Shown here: positions 35,814 to 44,122 of the stretch, piece after piece | Layout: the number at the start of each line of letters is the position of its first letter | How positions within the stretch are numbered: the first letter of the stretch is position 1 | From: Breoghania sp037026715 | Lineage (GTDB): Bacteria > Pseudomonadota > Alphaproteobacteria > Rhizobiales > Stappiaceae | Assembly (NCBI RefSeq): GCF_037026715.1 | Contig: NZ_JBANCG010000001.1 | Coordinates: 248,001-312,000, forward strand | DNA length: 64,000 nt | Direction: 5' to 3' | Position numbers and translations under genes: made by a program | The notes under the pieces: generated by a model | What the model saw: the letters and a program-made list of their open reading frames with translations, nothing else | The model's database searches: none | Told to the model about the DNA's origin: nothing

Positions 35814-36620
35814 TCAGTGCCGGATCAGAACACCCGGTGAGACGCCGTAGTGGCGTCGGAACTGCCGGATCATGTGGGCCTGGTCGCAGAAGCCGGCGGC
35901 GAGTGCGGCTTCCGCGGCCGGAACGTTGTCCAGCATCAGGTCACGGGCAAGCCGGATGCGGCGTTGCACGACATAGCCGTGCGGCGTCATGCCGGTGGCG
36001 CGGGCAAAGCTGCGGATGAGGTAGGACGGCGTGAAGCCGGTTTCGCGCGCCAGGTCCTCAAGGTTCAGCCGCTCTCCTGCCGTCACGCCGGCCTCTATTC
36101 TTTCGCGCAGGGCGCGAACCATGCCGGGCTCGCGTCCGGGGCGGCGCAACGGGGCGCCCGCATAGCAGGCGAAGGTGCGCGCCAGCACATCGTGCATCGC
36201 CTCTTCAACGGCCAGTTGCCAGTCCGGTCCGCGCGCCGCGTTCAGCCGGTCGGCAAGGAGCTGCAGGCTGCGCGCCACCTTCAGGTCGCGATCGCGCGGC
36301 GCCACGTCGCGAAAACCGGTCAGGTTGCGCAGGCCGAGCGAGGCGCGCACGGCCTCCTCCGTGGCATAGACCATGTTGTAGCGCACCCGGTCGGCCACGG
36401 CGCGGCCCGTGTGGGCTTCGTCGGGGTTCAGAAGCGACAGGGAGCCAGCCGGCAGGACCACGCTTTCACCGCGACAGTCATAGCCTCCCGCCCCCTCGGC
36501 GATGGCGCCGATGGCGAAGCCCTCGTGGCTGTGCCGGCCGAAGGTCTGCGTGCTGAACGAGGCCTCGAAGACCTCGATGCCGTGATGCCAGCCAAGATGA
36601 TGGTAGCGGTTGTGCTGCAT
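35814..36620 (-). CDS. AraC family regulator with N-terminal cupin (DUF2000-linked)
   Basis: 268 residues. A cupin-like domain (FGRHSHEGFAIGAIAEGAGGYDCRGE, PAGSLSLLNPDEAHTGRA) is followed by a double helix-turn-helix (NLEDLARETGFTPSYLIRSFARATGMTPHGYVVQRRI; PAAEAALAAGFCDQAHMIRQFRRHYGVSPG). The inducer is unknown. It resembles in design, but is not a close copy of, the AraC protein at 10324-11184. It probably drives the DUF2000 gene downstream. Confidence 0.88.
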   Translation of the reverse strand: MQHNRYHHLGWHHGIEVFEASFSTQTFGRHSHEGFAIGAIAEGAGGYDCRGESVVLPAGSLSLLNPDEAHTGRAVADRVRYNMVYATEEAVRASLGLRNLTGFRDVAPRDRDLKVARSLQLLADRLNAARGPDWQLAVEEAMHDVLARTFACYAGAPLRRPGREPGMVRALRERIEAGVTAGERLNLEDLARETGFTPSYLIRSFARATGMTPHGYVVQRRIRLARDLMLDNVPAAEAALAAGFCDQAHMIRQFRRHYGVSPGVLIRH

Positions 36621-36656
36621 GGCGAGACCAAAGCGTCCTTGCCGGGGGCGTGAGGT

Positions 36657-37409
36657 TCAGGCGTCTTCGCCTGGCGCCTGCGTGCCGAAGACCCGGTCGA
36701 TATCGGCCGCGCCCATCACCCGCCATTCTCCGGGGCCAAGATCCTCCGGCAGGTCGAGCCCACCGATGCGGTCGCGGTGAAGCGCCTCCACGTGGTTGCC
36801 GAGCGCCGCGAACATGCGGCGGACCTGATGGTAGCGCCCTTCCGTGATGGTGAGGCGGGCCTCCGTTTCCGACACGACGTCCAGCATTGCCGGTGCCAGC
36901 GGCTTGTCCTCGCCCTCCAGCATCAATGTGCCGGACGCAAAGACCTTTGCTTCGTCGCCGCGCAAGGGGCGGGCGAGCGTCGCCACGTAGCGCTTGGCCA
37001 CGTGGTTCTTCGGCGAGATGATGCGGTGGAGGAGCGTGCCGTCGTCGGTCAGGAGCAGCAGGCCCGAGGTCTCCTTGTCGAGCCGGCCGACGGTGGAGAG
37101 CGCCGGATCGCGCCGCCGCCAGCGTTCGGGCAGCAGCGAATAGACGAGCGGACCCGCTTCCTTGTGGGAACAGGTGACGCCCTCGGGCTTGTGGAGCATC
37201 AGGCACATACCCGGCAACGGATCGAGCGGCTCGCCGTCGATCTCCATGCGGGCGGGCAGGTCCACATCGAGCGCGATGCGATCGTCCGCCTTTCTGAGTT
37301 CCGACCCGTCGAAAACGATGCGGCCGGAGCGCGCAAGGATCTGGATCTCGCGACGCGAGCCGTAGCCCATGTTTGCGAGAAGCTTGTCGAGACGGACGGC
37401 CTTGGTCAT
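36657..37409 (-). CDS. rsuA: RsuA-family 16S rRNA pseudouridine synthase
   Basis: 250 residues from ATG 37409, which overlaps the stop of the rsmC-like gene (ATGA). An S4 RNA-binding domain (VRLDKLLANMGYGSRREIQILARSGRI) precedes the catalytic domain. The catalytic Asp is in VGRLDKETSGLLLLTDDG, and EGRYHQVRRMFAALGNHVEALHR is the family's C-terminal motif. The RsuA subfamily modifies U516 of 16S rRNA; assignment to that exact site is by subfamily resemblance. Pairing with an rRNA methyltransferase suggests a small-subunit maturation operon. Confidence 0.88.
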   Translation of the reverse strand: MTKAVRLDKLLANMGYGSRREIQILARSGRIVFDGSELRKADDRIALDVDLPARMEIDGEPLDPLPGMCLMLHKPEGVTCSHKEAGPLVYSLLPERWRRRDPALSTVGRLDKETSGLLLLTDDGTLLHRIISPKNHVAKRYVATLARPLRGDEAKVFASGTLMLEGEDKPLAPAMLDVVSETEARLTITEGRYHQVRRMFAALGNHVEALHRDRIGGLDLPEDLGPGEWRVMGAADIDRVFGTQAPGEDA

Positions 37410-38308
37410 TTGCGGGCCTCGAAGAGCTTGAAGCCGGCGACCTCGCCGCGCGTCTCCACGCGGGCAAAAACCTCGCGCAAGGGGGCCTCGTAGGGCAGGT
37501 GGCGATTGGCGGTCAGCCACAGCACGCCGCCCTTGCGAAGCGCGCCGGCGGCGCGGCGGATGAAGGTCTGGCCGAGCGTGCGGTTCTCAAGGCCTGCCTC
37601 GTGGAAGGGCGGGTTCATCACCACAAAATCGAGATCGCCGGCAATCGATGCCGTGCGCACGTCCGCCCAATGAAAGTGCGCGCGCGGATCGTTGACATTG
37701 CGGCGCGCGGCTTCCACGGCGCGGTGGTCGAGATCGTAGAGATCGAGGCTCGTGACCGAGGGCGAGCCGAGCACGCGGGCTGACAGGATCCCGAGCCCGG
37801 CACCGAAATCGGCCCCCTTGCCGGAAAGCGGTGGCAATACGTCCACAAGCGCCGCGCTGCCGGGATCGAGCCGGTTCCACGAGAAGATGCCCGGCTGGGT
37901 CCACAGACCGAGGGTCTCGTCGAAGCGCGGGGCGCCGCGGGTGATGGCCTCATCGAGGTTGTGAAGCTCGGCCGGCCGTTCGCCGGTGCAGATGCGGTGA
38001 TGATGTTTGGAGGTCTGTTCGGCATCGAGGCCGAAGGCGGCAAGTTCCTTGGCAAGCCGGCTGCCGCCCTTGTCCTTCGGTGCGAGGATGGTGAAGGGCG
38101 CGCCGGGTTTCAGCGCGCGCAAGCCATGCGCCATGGCGAAGGCGCGTTCGTCCGTGCCCGGAGGCGCCAGCATGATCAGTTCATCGAGCGCGGCATCGGC
38201 CAGCGTCTCTATTGCCTGCGCATCCGGCACGAGCGGCGAGAGCTGGAGGGCGTCTGCCGGGATATCGACAAGGTCGCGCGACGGTGCGCCATAAAGGCCA
38301 GTGGTCAT
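37406..38308 (-). CDS. RsmC-like class I SAM methyltransferase (16S rRNA guanine-N2)
   Basis: 300 residues with the duplicated layout of RsmC: a degenerate N-terminal half (about 1-135) and a catalytic C-terminal half. SAM motif I is KGADFGAGLGILSARVL, the acidic loop is LDLYDLD, and the catalytic motif IV is VVMNPPFHEAG, typical of guanine-N2 or adenine-N6 methyltransferases. RsmC modifies G1207 of 16S rRNA. The gene overlaps the downstream rsuA-like gene by four bases. Confidence 0.85.
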   Translation of the reverse strand: MTTGLYGAPSRDLVDIPADALQLSPLVPDAQAIETLADAALDELIMLAPPGTDERAFAMAHGLRALKPGAPFTILAPKDKGGSRLAKELAAFGLDAEQTSKHHHRICTGERPAELHNLDEAITRGAPRFDETLGLWTQPGIFSWNRLDPGSAALVDVLPPLSGKGADFGAGLGILSARVLGSPSVTSLDLYDLDHRAVEAARRNVNDPRAHFHWADVRTASIAGDLDFVVMNPPFHEAGLENRTLGQTFIRRAAGALRKGGVLWLTANRHLPYEAPLREVFARVETRGEVAGFKLFEARK

Positions 38309-38393
38309 GGGATGTCCGTGGATCGTTTGCTGGCGTGGGAATAGCAGGGGGAAGAGGCAGGGGGAAGAGCGGTGGATGAGGGGAGAAAGAATG

Positions 38394-38585
38394 CGGAGCG
38401 GCTTCGCCGCGCTTGCCCACGCTGGTTTCCGGGTCTGGCCATGCAGCTTCGCTGCAGACCGCCCGGAATGACGGTGTGTGTGGCGGGCTTGAAGCCAAAC
38501 TCACCCTCCCTCATTCCGGACAAGCGAGGCGAAGCCGAGCGCTGATCCGAAATCCAGCGTGGGCAAGCGCGGCAAAGCCGCTCCG
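38394..38585. repeat. Long inverted repeat element between leuA and rsmC
   Basis: The left arm at 38394-38432 (CGGAGCGGCTT.GCCGCGCTT then GCCCACGCTGGTTTCCGG) is repeated inverted at 38546-38585 with a few mismatches. The spacer of about 113 bases has a further GCAGCTTCGCTGC hairpin. The element fills most of the 362-base gap after the leuA stop; no gene is seen there. Its origin is probably a dispersed palindromic repeat, but no second copy is in this window. Confidence 0.8.
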
Positions 38586-38670
38586 TCTCCCTTTTCTTCC
38601 AGCCAACCAACGCCCAACAAAAAAGGGCCGGCGCATCGGCCGGCCCTTTCGATCTTGCTGCCGTTCCCGC

Positions 38671-40293
38671 TCAGCTCGCCTTCAGCGCTCCCCCTTGCGG
38701 GTTGGAGGACTTCATGCGCTGCGCCAGCCGGTTCATGGCCGAGACATAGGCGCGGGCGGAGGCGACGAGCGTGTCGGTATCCGCGCCCTTGCCGGTGGCG
38801 ATGCGGCCGCCGGCCTCCAGACGGACGGAAACCTCGGCCTGGGCGTCGGTGCCCTCGGTCACCGCGTTCACCTGATAGAGCGCCAGATGCGCATCGTGCG
38901 GCACCACCGTGCGGATGGCCTTGAAGGTCGCATCCACTGGACCGTCGCCGTTGGCCTCCTTGGTGATGTGCTGGCCGTCGACTTCCATCGTGATGATCGC
39001 CTTCTGCGGACCGCCGGTGCCGGCAATGACCGTCAGGGCGATGACCTTGGCCATCTCGTCGCCGCGCGTGGAGATCTCGTCTTCCACCAGCGCCTCGATA
39101 TCCTCGTCGTAGACGTTCTTCTTGCGGTCGGCCAGATCCTTGAAGCGGCGGAAGGCGTCGGCAAAGGCGTTGTCGCCCAGCTCGAAGCCCAGATCCGACA
39201 GCTTCTCGCGGAAGGCGTGGCGGCCGGAATGCTTGCCCATCACCAGCGAGGTCGCCTTCACGCCGACGTCCTCGGGCTTCATGATCTCGTAGGTCTCGGC
39301 GTTCTTCAGCATGCCGTCCTGGTGGATGCCGCTCTCGTGCGCAAACGCGTTCTTGCCGACGATGGCCTTGTTGTACTGCACGGGGAAGTTCGTCACCGCG
39401 GAGACCAGCTTGGAGGCGCGCATCAGGTAGTGCGGCTTGATCGAGGTGGTGTAAGGCAGCACGTCATGGCGGGTACGGATCGCCATGACGATCTCCTCCA
39501 GCGCCGCGTTGCCGGCGCGCTCGCCCAGCCCGTTGATGGTGCATTCGATCTGCCGCGCGCCGCCGGCGACACCGGCCAGCGAGTTGGCGACCGCCAGGCC
39601 CAGGTCATTGTGGCAGTGGACGGAGAAGACCGCCTTGTCGGAATTGGGGACGTTGGCGCGCACGCGCTCGAACAGATCCTTGTATTCCAGCGGCGTGGTG
39701 TAGCCGACCGTGTCGGGAATGTTGATGGTGGTAGCGCCGGCCTTGATGGCGGCTTCCACGCAGCGGCACAGGAACTCGAATTCGGTGCGGGTGCCGTCCT
39801 CCGCGCTCCACTCCACGTCATCCACCCACTTGCGGGCGCGCCCGACGCTGTCGGCGACATGCTGCAGCACCGCTTCCGGCTCCATCTGCAGCTTGTACTT
39901 CATGTGGATCGGCGAGGTGGAGATGAAGGTATGGATGCGCGATTGCCGGGCCGGCTTCACCGCCTCGCCGCAGCGGTCGATATCGTTGAAGGCGGCGCGC
40001 GACAGGCCAGCGATGATGGAGTTCTTCGAACGGCGCGCGATTTCCTGCACGCTCTCGAAATCGCCGGTAGAGGCGATCGGGAAGCCGGCCTCGATGATGT
40101 CGACGCCCATCTCGTCGAGCAGTTCGGCGACCTGCAGCTTCTCCTCAAACGTCATCGAGGCGCCGGGCGATTGCTCGCCGTCGCGCAAGGTCGTGTCGAA
40201 GATCCGTACGTGCTCGGCTTCGGAAGAGACGGTGGAATTGGTGTTCGCGGCTTTGGTGTCTTCGGGGGTGCCTGCGGGGGTGCCTGCGGTCAT
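38671..40293 (-). CDS. leuA: 2-isopropylmalate synthase
   Basis: 540 residues, the long LeuA type. It joins acetyl-CoA to 2-ketoisovalerate, the first committed step of leucine synthesis. RIFDTTLRDGEQSPGASMTFEEK opens the TIM barrel, with catalytic and metal residues. HCHNDLGLAVANSLAG and NGLGERAGNAALEEIVMA are signature motifs. The C-terminal ~130 residues form the leucine-sensing regulatory domain. A 5' region of 450 bases carries a leucine-rich leader peptide, which indicates attenuation. Confidence 0.97.
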   Translation of the reverse strand: MTAGTPAGTPEDTKAANTNSTVSSEAEHVRIFDTTLRDGEQSPGASMTFEEKLQVAELLDEMGVDIIEAGFPIASTGDFESVQEIARRSKNSIIAGLSRAAFNDIDRCGEAVKPARQSRIHTFISTSPIHMKYKLQMEPEAVLQHVADSVGRARKWVDDVEWSAEDGTRTEFEFLCRCVEAAIKAGATTINIPDTVGYTTPLEYKDLFERVRANVPNSDKAVFSVHCHNDLGLAVANSLAGVAGGARQIECTINGLGERAGNAALEEIVMAIRTRHDVLPYTTSIKPHYLMRASKLVSAVTNFPVQYNKAIVGKNAFAHESGIHQDGMLKNAETYEIMKPEDVGVKATSLVMGKHSGRHAFREKLSDLGFELGDNAFADAFRRFKDLADRKKNVYDEDIEALVEDEISTRGDEMAKVIALTVIAGTGGPQKAIITMEVDGQHITKEANGDGPVDATFKAIRTVVPHDAHLALYQVNAVTEGTDAQAEVSVRLEAGGRIATGKGADTDTLVASARAYVSAMNRLAQRMKSSNPQGGALKAS

Positions 40294-40398
40294 TGCGGGG
40301 TCGTCCTTCGGTTTCCTTGCCCGGGGCCTGCTCTTGGTGAAATGGCGGCCGTTGGGGCGTCAACGTTCATTCGGGCTTGTCGCTCGATATCTGAAACT

Positions 40399-40444
40399 CC
40401 CCTGAGTGCCCGCCCTCAAGACAAGGGCAGTCGACGCTCAGGGG
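40399..40444 (-). promoter_or_regulatory. leuA leader hairpin (attenuator region)
   Basis: CTCAGGGG / CCCCTGAG arms (40437-40444 and 40399-40406) enclose an inner stem AGGGC / GCCCT (40424-40428, 40412-40416). On the minus strand the first arm contains the leader peptide's own stop codon. The following AGTTTCAG is only weakly U-rich, so this may be a pause or antiterminator stem and not the terminator itself. Confidence 0.55.
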
Positions 40445-40557
40445 CAGATAAGGAGGAGCGCGCCGAGAAGCGAAAGGGAAAGAAGGGCAATAAGGGAGGG
40501 GGCGCCGCGCATCTGCGCGTCGATCGCAAGAGCCGTAATGTTGCGGCGGGCGATCAT
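40438..40557 (-). CDS. Leucine-rich leader peptide of leuA
   Basis: A 39-residue frame from ATG 40557, or 24 residues from ATG 40512, ends 144 bases before leuA. The last 17 residues before the final Pro include nine leucines (SLIALLSLSLLGALLLIC). These are written with six CTT and three CTC codons and no CTG, although CTG is the usual Leu codon in the neighbouring genes. This is what a ribosome-mediated leucine attenuator needs. The stop codon lies within the following hairpin. Confidence 0.78.
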   Translation of the reverse strand: MIARRNITALAIDAQMRGAPSLIALLSLSLLGALLLICP

Positions 40558-40743
40558 CGGTCCCGTCGTTCTCCGCTTTGCCGTTTCAAGGCTGCCCGAA
40601 TGTCCGAGGCTGCCAGAACCATCCGTAACGGCCAGTGTGGCCACTACCGGTTATCGAAAGATTAAGAAAGGTTCTTAGGTGATCGCGCCGCCCGGCGCAA
40701 GCGTCTTTGTGGCATGCAACGGCAAAATGGCCGTGCGCAGAGC

Positions 40744-41658
40744 TCACACGAACAGCTCTCCGCGCGCGACGATCACCGCCTGGCCGCCGATGCGCACGGC
40801 GTCGAGTTCGCGGCTTTCCACGTCGATTTCCAGATCGATCAGCGAGGGGCGGCCCATTTCGAAACCCTGCTCGATGCGGATGAAGTGCGTACCGTCGGTC
40901 GGTTTGTCGAAGGTGCGAACGACACCGGCGAAGGCGGCCGCGGCCGAGCCCGTCGCCGGGTCCTCGGTGATGCCCATCTCGGGCGCGAACATGCGCGCGC
41001 GGAAAGTGGTGCGGTGGTTGCGGGTGTCGCGGCAATAGAGGAAGGCGGAGTTGTGATCGCCATCGCCGAAGGCGGCGACCCAGGCCGCGAGGTTGGGTCT
41101 GGCGCGTCCCAGCGCATCGAGGCCGCCGACCGGCACGAAGGCGAACGGCACGCCCGCCTCGAAAGCCGAGGGGCGGTGGTTTTCGAAACCGATGTCGGAG
41201 GTGTTGAGATTGAGCGCGGCGGCGACTTCGGCCTTGTCGCCGAGACTGATGCCATGGGGTTTGGCGATGCGCGGCGCATCGAATTCCGCAAATCCTGCGG
41301 CCTTGGGCTGGAGTTTCACGCCGCAGCGGACTGCACCGACCGTCTCCTCCAGGACCACCATGGCGTCCTGAGGCTGATCGATCTCGCCGAAGCGGTCCGT
41401 GGCGAGCAGGATGGCGGTGCCGATGGTCGGGTGGCCGGCAAAGGGCAGTTCGCGCGCCGGCGTGAAGATGCGCACCCTGGCCGAGTGTGCGGGATTGCTC
41501 GACGACAGGACGAAGACCGTCTCCGACAGGTTGAACTCGGCTGCGATCTTCTGCATCGCCGCGTCTTCCAGCCCGTCCGCATCCAGAACGACCGCAAGCG
41601 GGTTGCCCGCAAGCGCCTGGTTGGTGAACACGTCGAGGATGGCATACGGTCGCGACAT
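40744..41658 (-). CDS. PhzF family isomerase-like protein
   Basis: 304 residues. YAILDVFTNQALAGNPLAVVLDADGL opens the PhzF/diaminopimelate-epimerase fold. The catalytic Glu is in EFNLSETVFVL, and FTPARELPFAGHPTIGTA and ATGSAAAAFAGV are family motifs. PhzF of phenazine synthesis isomerises a dihydro-hydroxyanthranilate, but most PhzF-like proteins act on unknown substrates, and no phenazine genes are near. It lies upstream of the leuA leader on the same strand. Confidence 0.9.
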   Translation of the reverse strand: MSRPYAILDVFTNQALAGNPLAVVLDADGLEDAAMQKIAAEFNLSETVFVLSSSNPAHSARVRIFTPARELPFAGHPTIGTAILLATDRFGEIDQPQDAMVVLEETVGAVRCGVKLQPKAAGFAEFDAPRIAKPHGISLGDKAEVAAALNLNTSDIGFENHRPSAFEAGVPFAFVPVGGLDALGRARPNLAAWVAAFGDGDHNSAFLYCRDTRNHRTTFRARMFAPEMGITEDPATGSAAAAFAGVVRTFDKPTDGTHFIRIEQGFEMGRPSLIDLEIDVESRELDAVRIGGQAVIVARGELFV

Positions 41659-42085
41659 CAGGCTTGTTCCCGGGTTCAGGTTGGCATTTGGGCGGCGGTC
41701 GAAGGCGGGCCCTCAACGTCTTCCAATAGCGGAAAGGCCCCCGGCCCGGCCAACAAAATATCGTCCCGGCGCTCCGCAATTCGTCAAGCCCAGGCCGTTT
41801 GCGCGTTGAAAACCCCAGGGGATCGCCGCTTCAGGGCAAGGTTTCTCTGGCGAAACCGGCCGTGGTGGTCATTCCCGCGCCCGGCGTGCGCTTTCCGTCG
41901 TTCATCGTGAACAAATCGTTAATCCGCCCGAGGCCTGTAAAACAAGCGAGGGCCGATCGAAGGCCAAGTCAGCGCACGCAAGCGGCTGGCGCGAGCTTAA
42001 GCAACTTTACATGTTTATACGTAATTATTTTCCCCGACAATTTTATCGATACAACGAAATTTACCGGACTGTCGAGGGCGCACCT
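41659..42085. other. Intergenic region between divergent phzF-like and chemoreceptor genes
   Basis: The 427 bases hold no convincing gene. The 60 bases before the chemoreceptor (about 42005-42065) are strikingly AT-rich for this genome, as expected of a promoter. I found no clear sigma-54 or sigma-28 type boxes. Confidence 0.5.
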
Positions 42086-44023
42086 ATGAAGACCATTCGA
42101 GCCAAATTGAGCCTGTTGATCGTGGGGCTGGCGATACTGGCGTCAGCGGCGATCTTTGGGGTGTCGCAGTGGGTGTCGGGCCACATGGTCGAGACGGCGC
42201 TGACGCGGGAAGTCCAGGGTGCCGAGCAGCAGTTGAAGGCGGCGATCGAGTCGGAAAGCCGCCAGGCACTGATGCTTGCAAGCCTCGTCGCGGGCGAGGC
42301 CAGCGTGCAGGAGAAATTCGCTGCCGGAGACCGCGACGGCCTCGCCGCCGAATTCACGGGGGCCTTCGCCGCGCTCAAGAAGAACTTCGGCATTCGCCAG
42401 TTCCAGTTCCACCTGCCGCCCGCGACGTCGTTTCTGCGCGTGCACAAGCCGGAGAAGTCGGGCGACGATCTTTCCGGCTTCCGCAAGACGGTCGTGCAGA
42501 CCAACGAAACGCAAAAGCCGGTCTGGGGACTGGAAAAGGGCGTGGCGGGGATCGGCAACCGCGGTGTGGTGCCCGTGTTCAAGGATGGCCGGCATATCGG
42601 CTCGGTGGAGTTCGGGCTCGATTTTCACGAGAATTTCGTCTCCGGCTTCACGCGCCAGACGGGCTATCGGCTGGCGGTGCTGCGCCCGGCGCAAGGCGGC
42701 TTCGACGTGATCGGCAACACCTTGCCGGAAGGGTTTTCGCCGGACCGGCTGATGACGCAGCTTGCTGGCGAAGGCAGCAGTCTGGAGAGCGGCGATTACC
42801 GGATCACCCGGGTGTCGGTGAACGACTATTCGGGCCAGCCGATCGCCGTCGCGCTTCTCGCCGTCGACCGGTCGGCCTATCGGGCGATCGCCTCGACGGC
42901 ACAGGTCGTCGGCATCGCCATCGGCGTTCTGCTCCTGGCCGTGGCCGGCGGGATCCTCTATTTCGCCAATCGCTCGGTCCTGCGTCCGCTGCGCAGCGTC
43001 GCGGGCGAGATCGTCGCCCTTGCCGGCGGCGCGCGCGACATCGCGGTCACGGGAACCGAGCGTGCCGACGAGATCGGCGACATGGCCCGCGCCGTTGATA
43101 TCTTCCGGGTGGGCGCCATAGAGCGGGAGCAACTGGAGGCGGAACAGGGGCGCAGCCAGAAGGCCCGCGAGGATCGCCAGCAGCGCATCGAGCAATTGAT
43201 CGAGGCGTTCCGCGCCACCTCGCAGGGGCTGCTGTCCTCGGTGGAAGAGACCAATATCGGCCTGCAATCGACGGCTCGGAGCCTGGAAAGCGTCGCGGCG
43301 GCGAGTGCGGATCAGGCGCGGGGTGCTGCGGATGCCTCCGGCGAGGCGGCGTCGAACGTGCAGACCGTCGCCTCGGCGGCCGAAGAGCTGTCCTCGTCGA
43401 TCTCCGAAATCTCCAATCAGGTGGTGCGGACGACGGATATCGTTGGCCAGGCGACCGGCGCGGCGCAATCGACCAACGAGAAGGTGGCAGGCCTTGCCCA
43501 TTCCGCGCAGAAGATAGGCGACGTGGTGTCCCTTATCCGCGACATTGCGGAACAGACGAACCTTCTGGCACTGAACGCGACGATCGAGGCCGCGCGCGCC
43601 GGTGAGGCGGGGCGGGGGTTTGCGGTCGTCGCCGCGGAGGTGAAGGAACTCGCCACGCAGACGTCGAAGGCGACGGAGGAAATCTCCGCGCAGATCTCCT
43701 CCATCCAGGTCGCGACGGAGGAAACCGTCGGCGCGATCGGCGCGATTTCGAGCACAATGGACGAGGTCAACGGCTACACCGCCGCGATTGCGGCCGCGGT
43801 GGAGCAGCAGGGCATCGCAACGGTGGAGATCAGCCGCAACATCCAGAACGCGGCCGAACAGACCCAGTCTGTGGTGAAGAGCATCGGCTCGCTGGACGAC
43901 GCGGTGAACGAGACCAACCGCTCGGCCGCATCCATGCTCACCGCCAGCGGCGATGCTGCATCGAAAGCGGAGACCTTCCGCACCGAGATCGCCCGCTTCC
44001 TGAAGGACGTCGCATCCGCCTGA
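42086..44023 (+). CDS. Methyl-accepting chemotaxis protein with periplasmic Cache-type sensor
   Basis: 645 residues from ATG 42086 (GAGGG upstream). Helix 1 (about 10-30) and helix 2 (VVGIAIGVLLLAVAGGILYFA, about 275-295) flank a periplasmic domain. That domain contains RQFQFHLPPATSFLRVHKPEK, a motif of double-Cache (dCache_3-like) sensors. A HAMP domain follows, then the signalling domain with the conserved hairpin tip DIAEQTNLLALNATIEAARAGEAGRGFAVVAAEVKELA. It should signal to CheA/CheW. No che genes are present in the window, and the ligand is unknown. Confidence 0.92.
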   Translation: MKTIRAKLSLLIVGLAILASAAIFGVSQWVSGHMVETALTREVQGAEQQLKAAIESESRQALMLASLVAGEASVQEKFAAGDRDGLAAEFTGAFAALKKNFGIRQFQFHLPPATSFLRVHKPEKSGDDLSGFRKTVVQTNETQKPVWGLEKGVAGIGNRGVVPVFKDGRHIGSVEFGLDFHENFVSGFTRQTGYRLAVLRPAQGGFDVIGNTLPEGFSPDRLMTQLAGEGSSLESGDYRITRVSVNDYSGQPIAVALLAVDRSAYRAIASTAQVVGIAIGVLLLAVAGGILYFANRSVLRPLRSVAGEIVALAGGARDIAVTGTERADEIGDMARAVDIFRVGAIEREQLEAEQGRSQKAREDRQQRIEQLIEAFRATSQGLLSSVEETNIGLQSTARSLESVAAASADQARGAADASGEAASNVQTVASAAEELSSSISEISNQVVRTTDIVGQATGAAQSTNEKVAGLAHSAQKIGDVVSLIRDIAEQTNLLALNATIEAARAGEAGRGFAVVAAEVKELATQTSKATEEISAQISSIQVATEETVGAIGAISSTMDEVNGYTAAIAAAVEQQGIATVEISRNIQNAAEQTQSVVKSIGSLDDAVNETNRSAASMLTASGDAASKAETFRTEIARFLKDVASA

Positions 44024-44050
44024 GGGGGACCTCGGTTATCGACACGAAAA

Positions 44051-44085
44051 AGCTCCGCCGGATCCAACCGGCGGGGCTTGTATTT
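44051..44085. terminator. Bidirectional terminator between the chemoreceptor gene and ilvC
   Basis: AGCTCCGCCGG (44051-44061) pairs with CCGGCGGGGCT (44068-44078). GAAAA precedes it and TTGTATTTT follows, so it can serve both converging genes. Confidence 0.8.
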
Positions 44086-44122
44086 TGCGGGCTTTACTAA
44101 TGCCCGGGCCCGTTGGCCGGGC

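Noticed and set aside
38413..40665. 750-codon open frame opposite leuA
   Set aside because: It shadows leuA in a GC-rich genome; leuA's own frame has every family motif.
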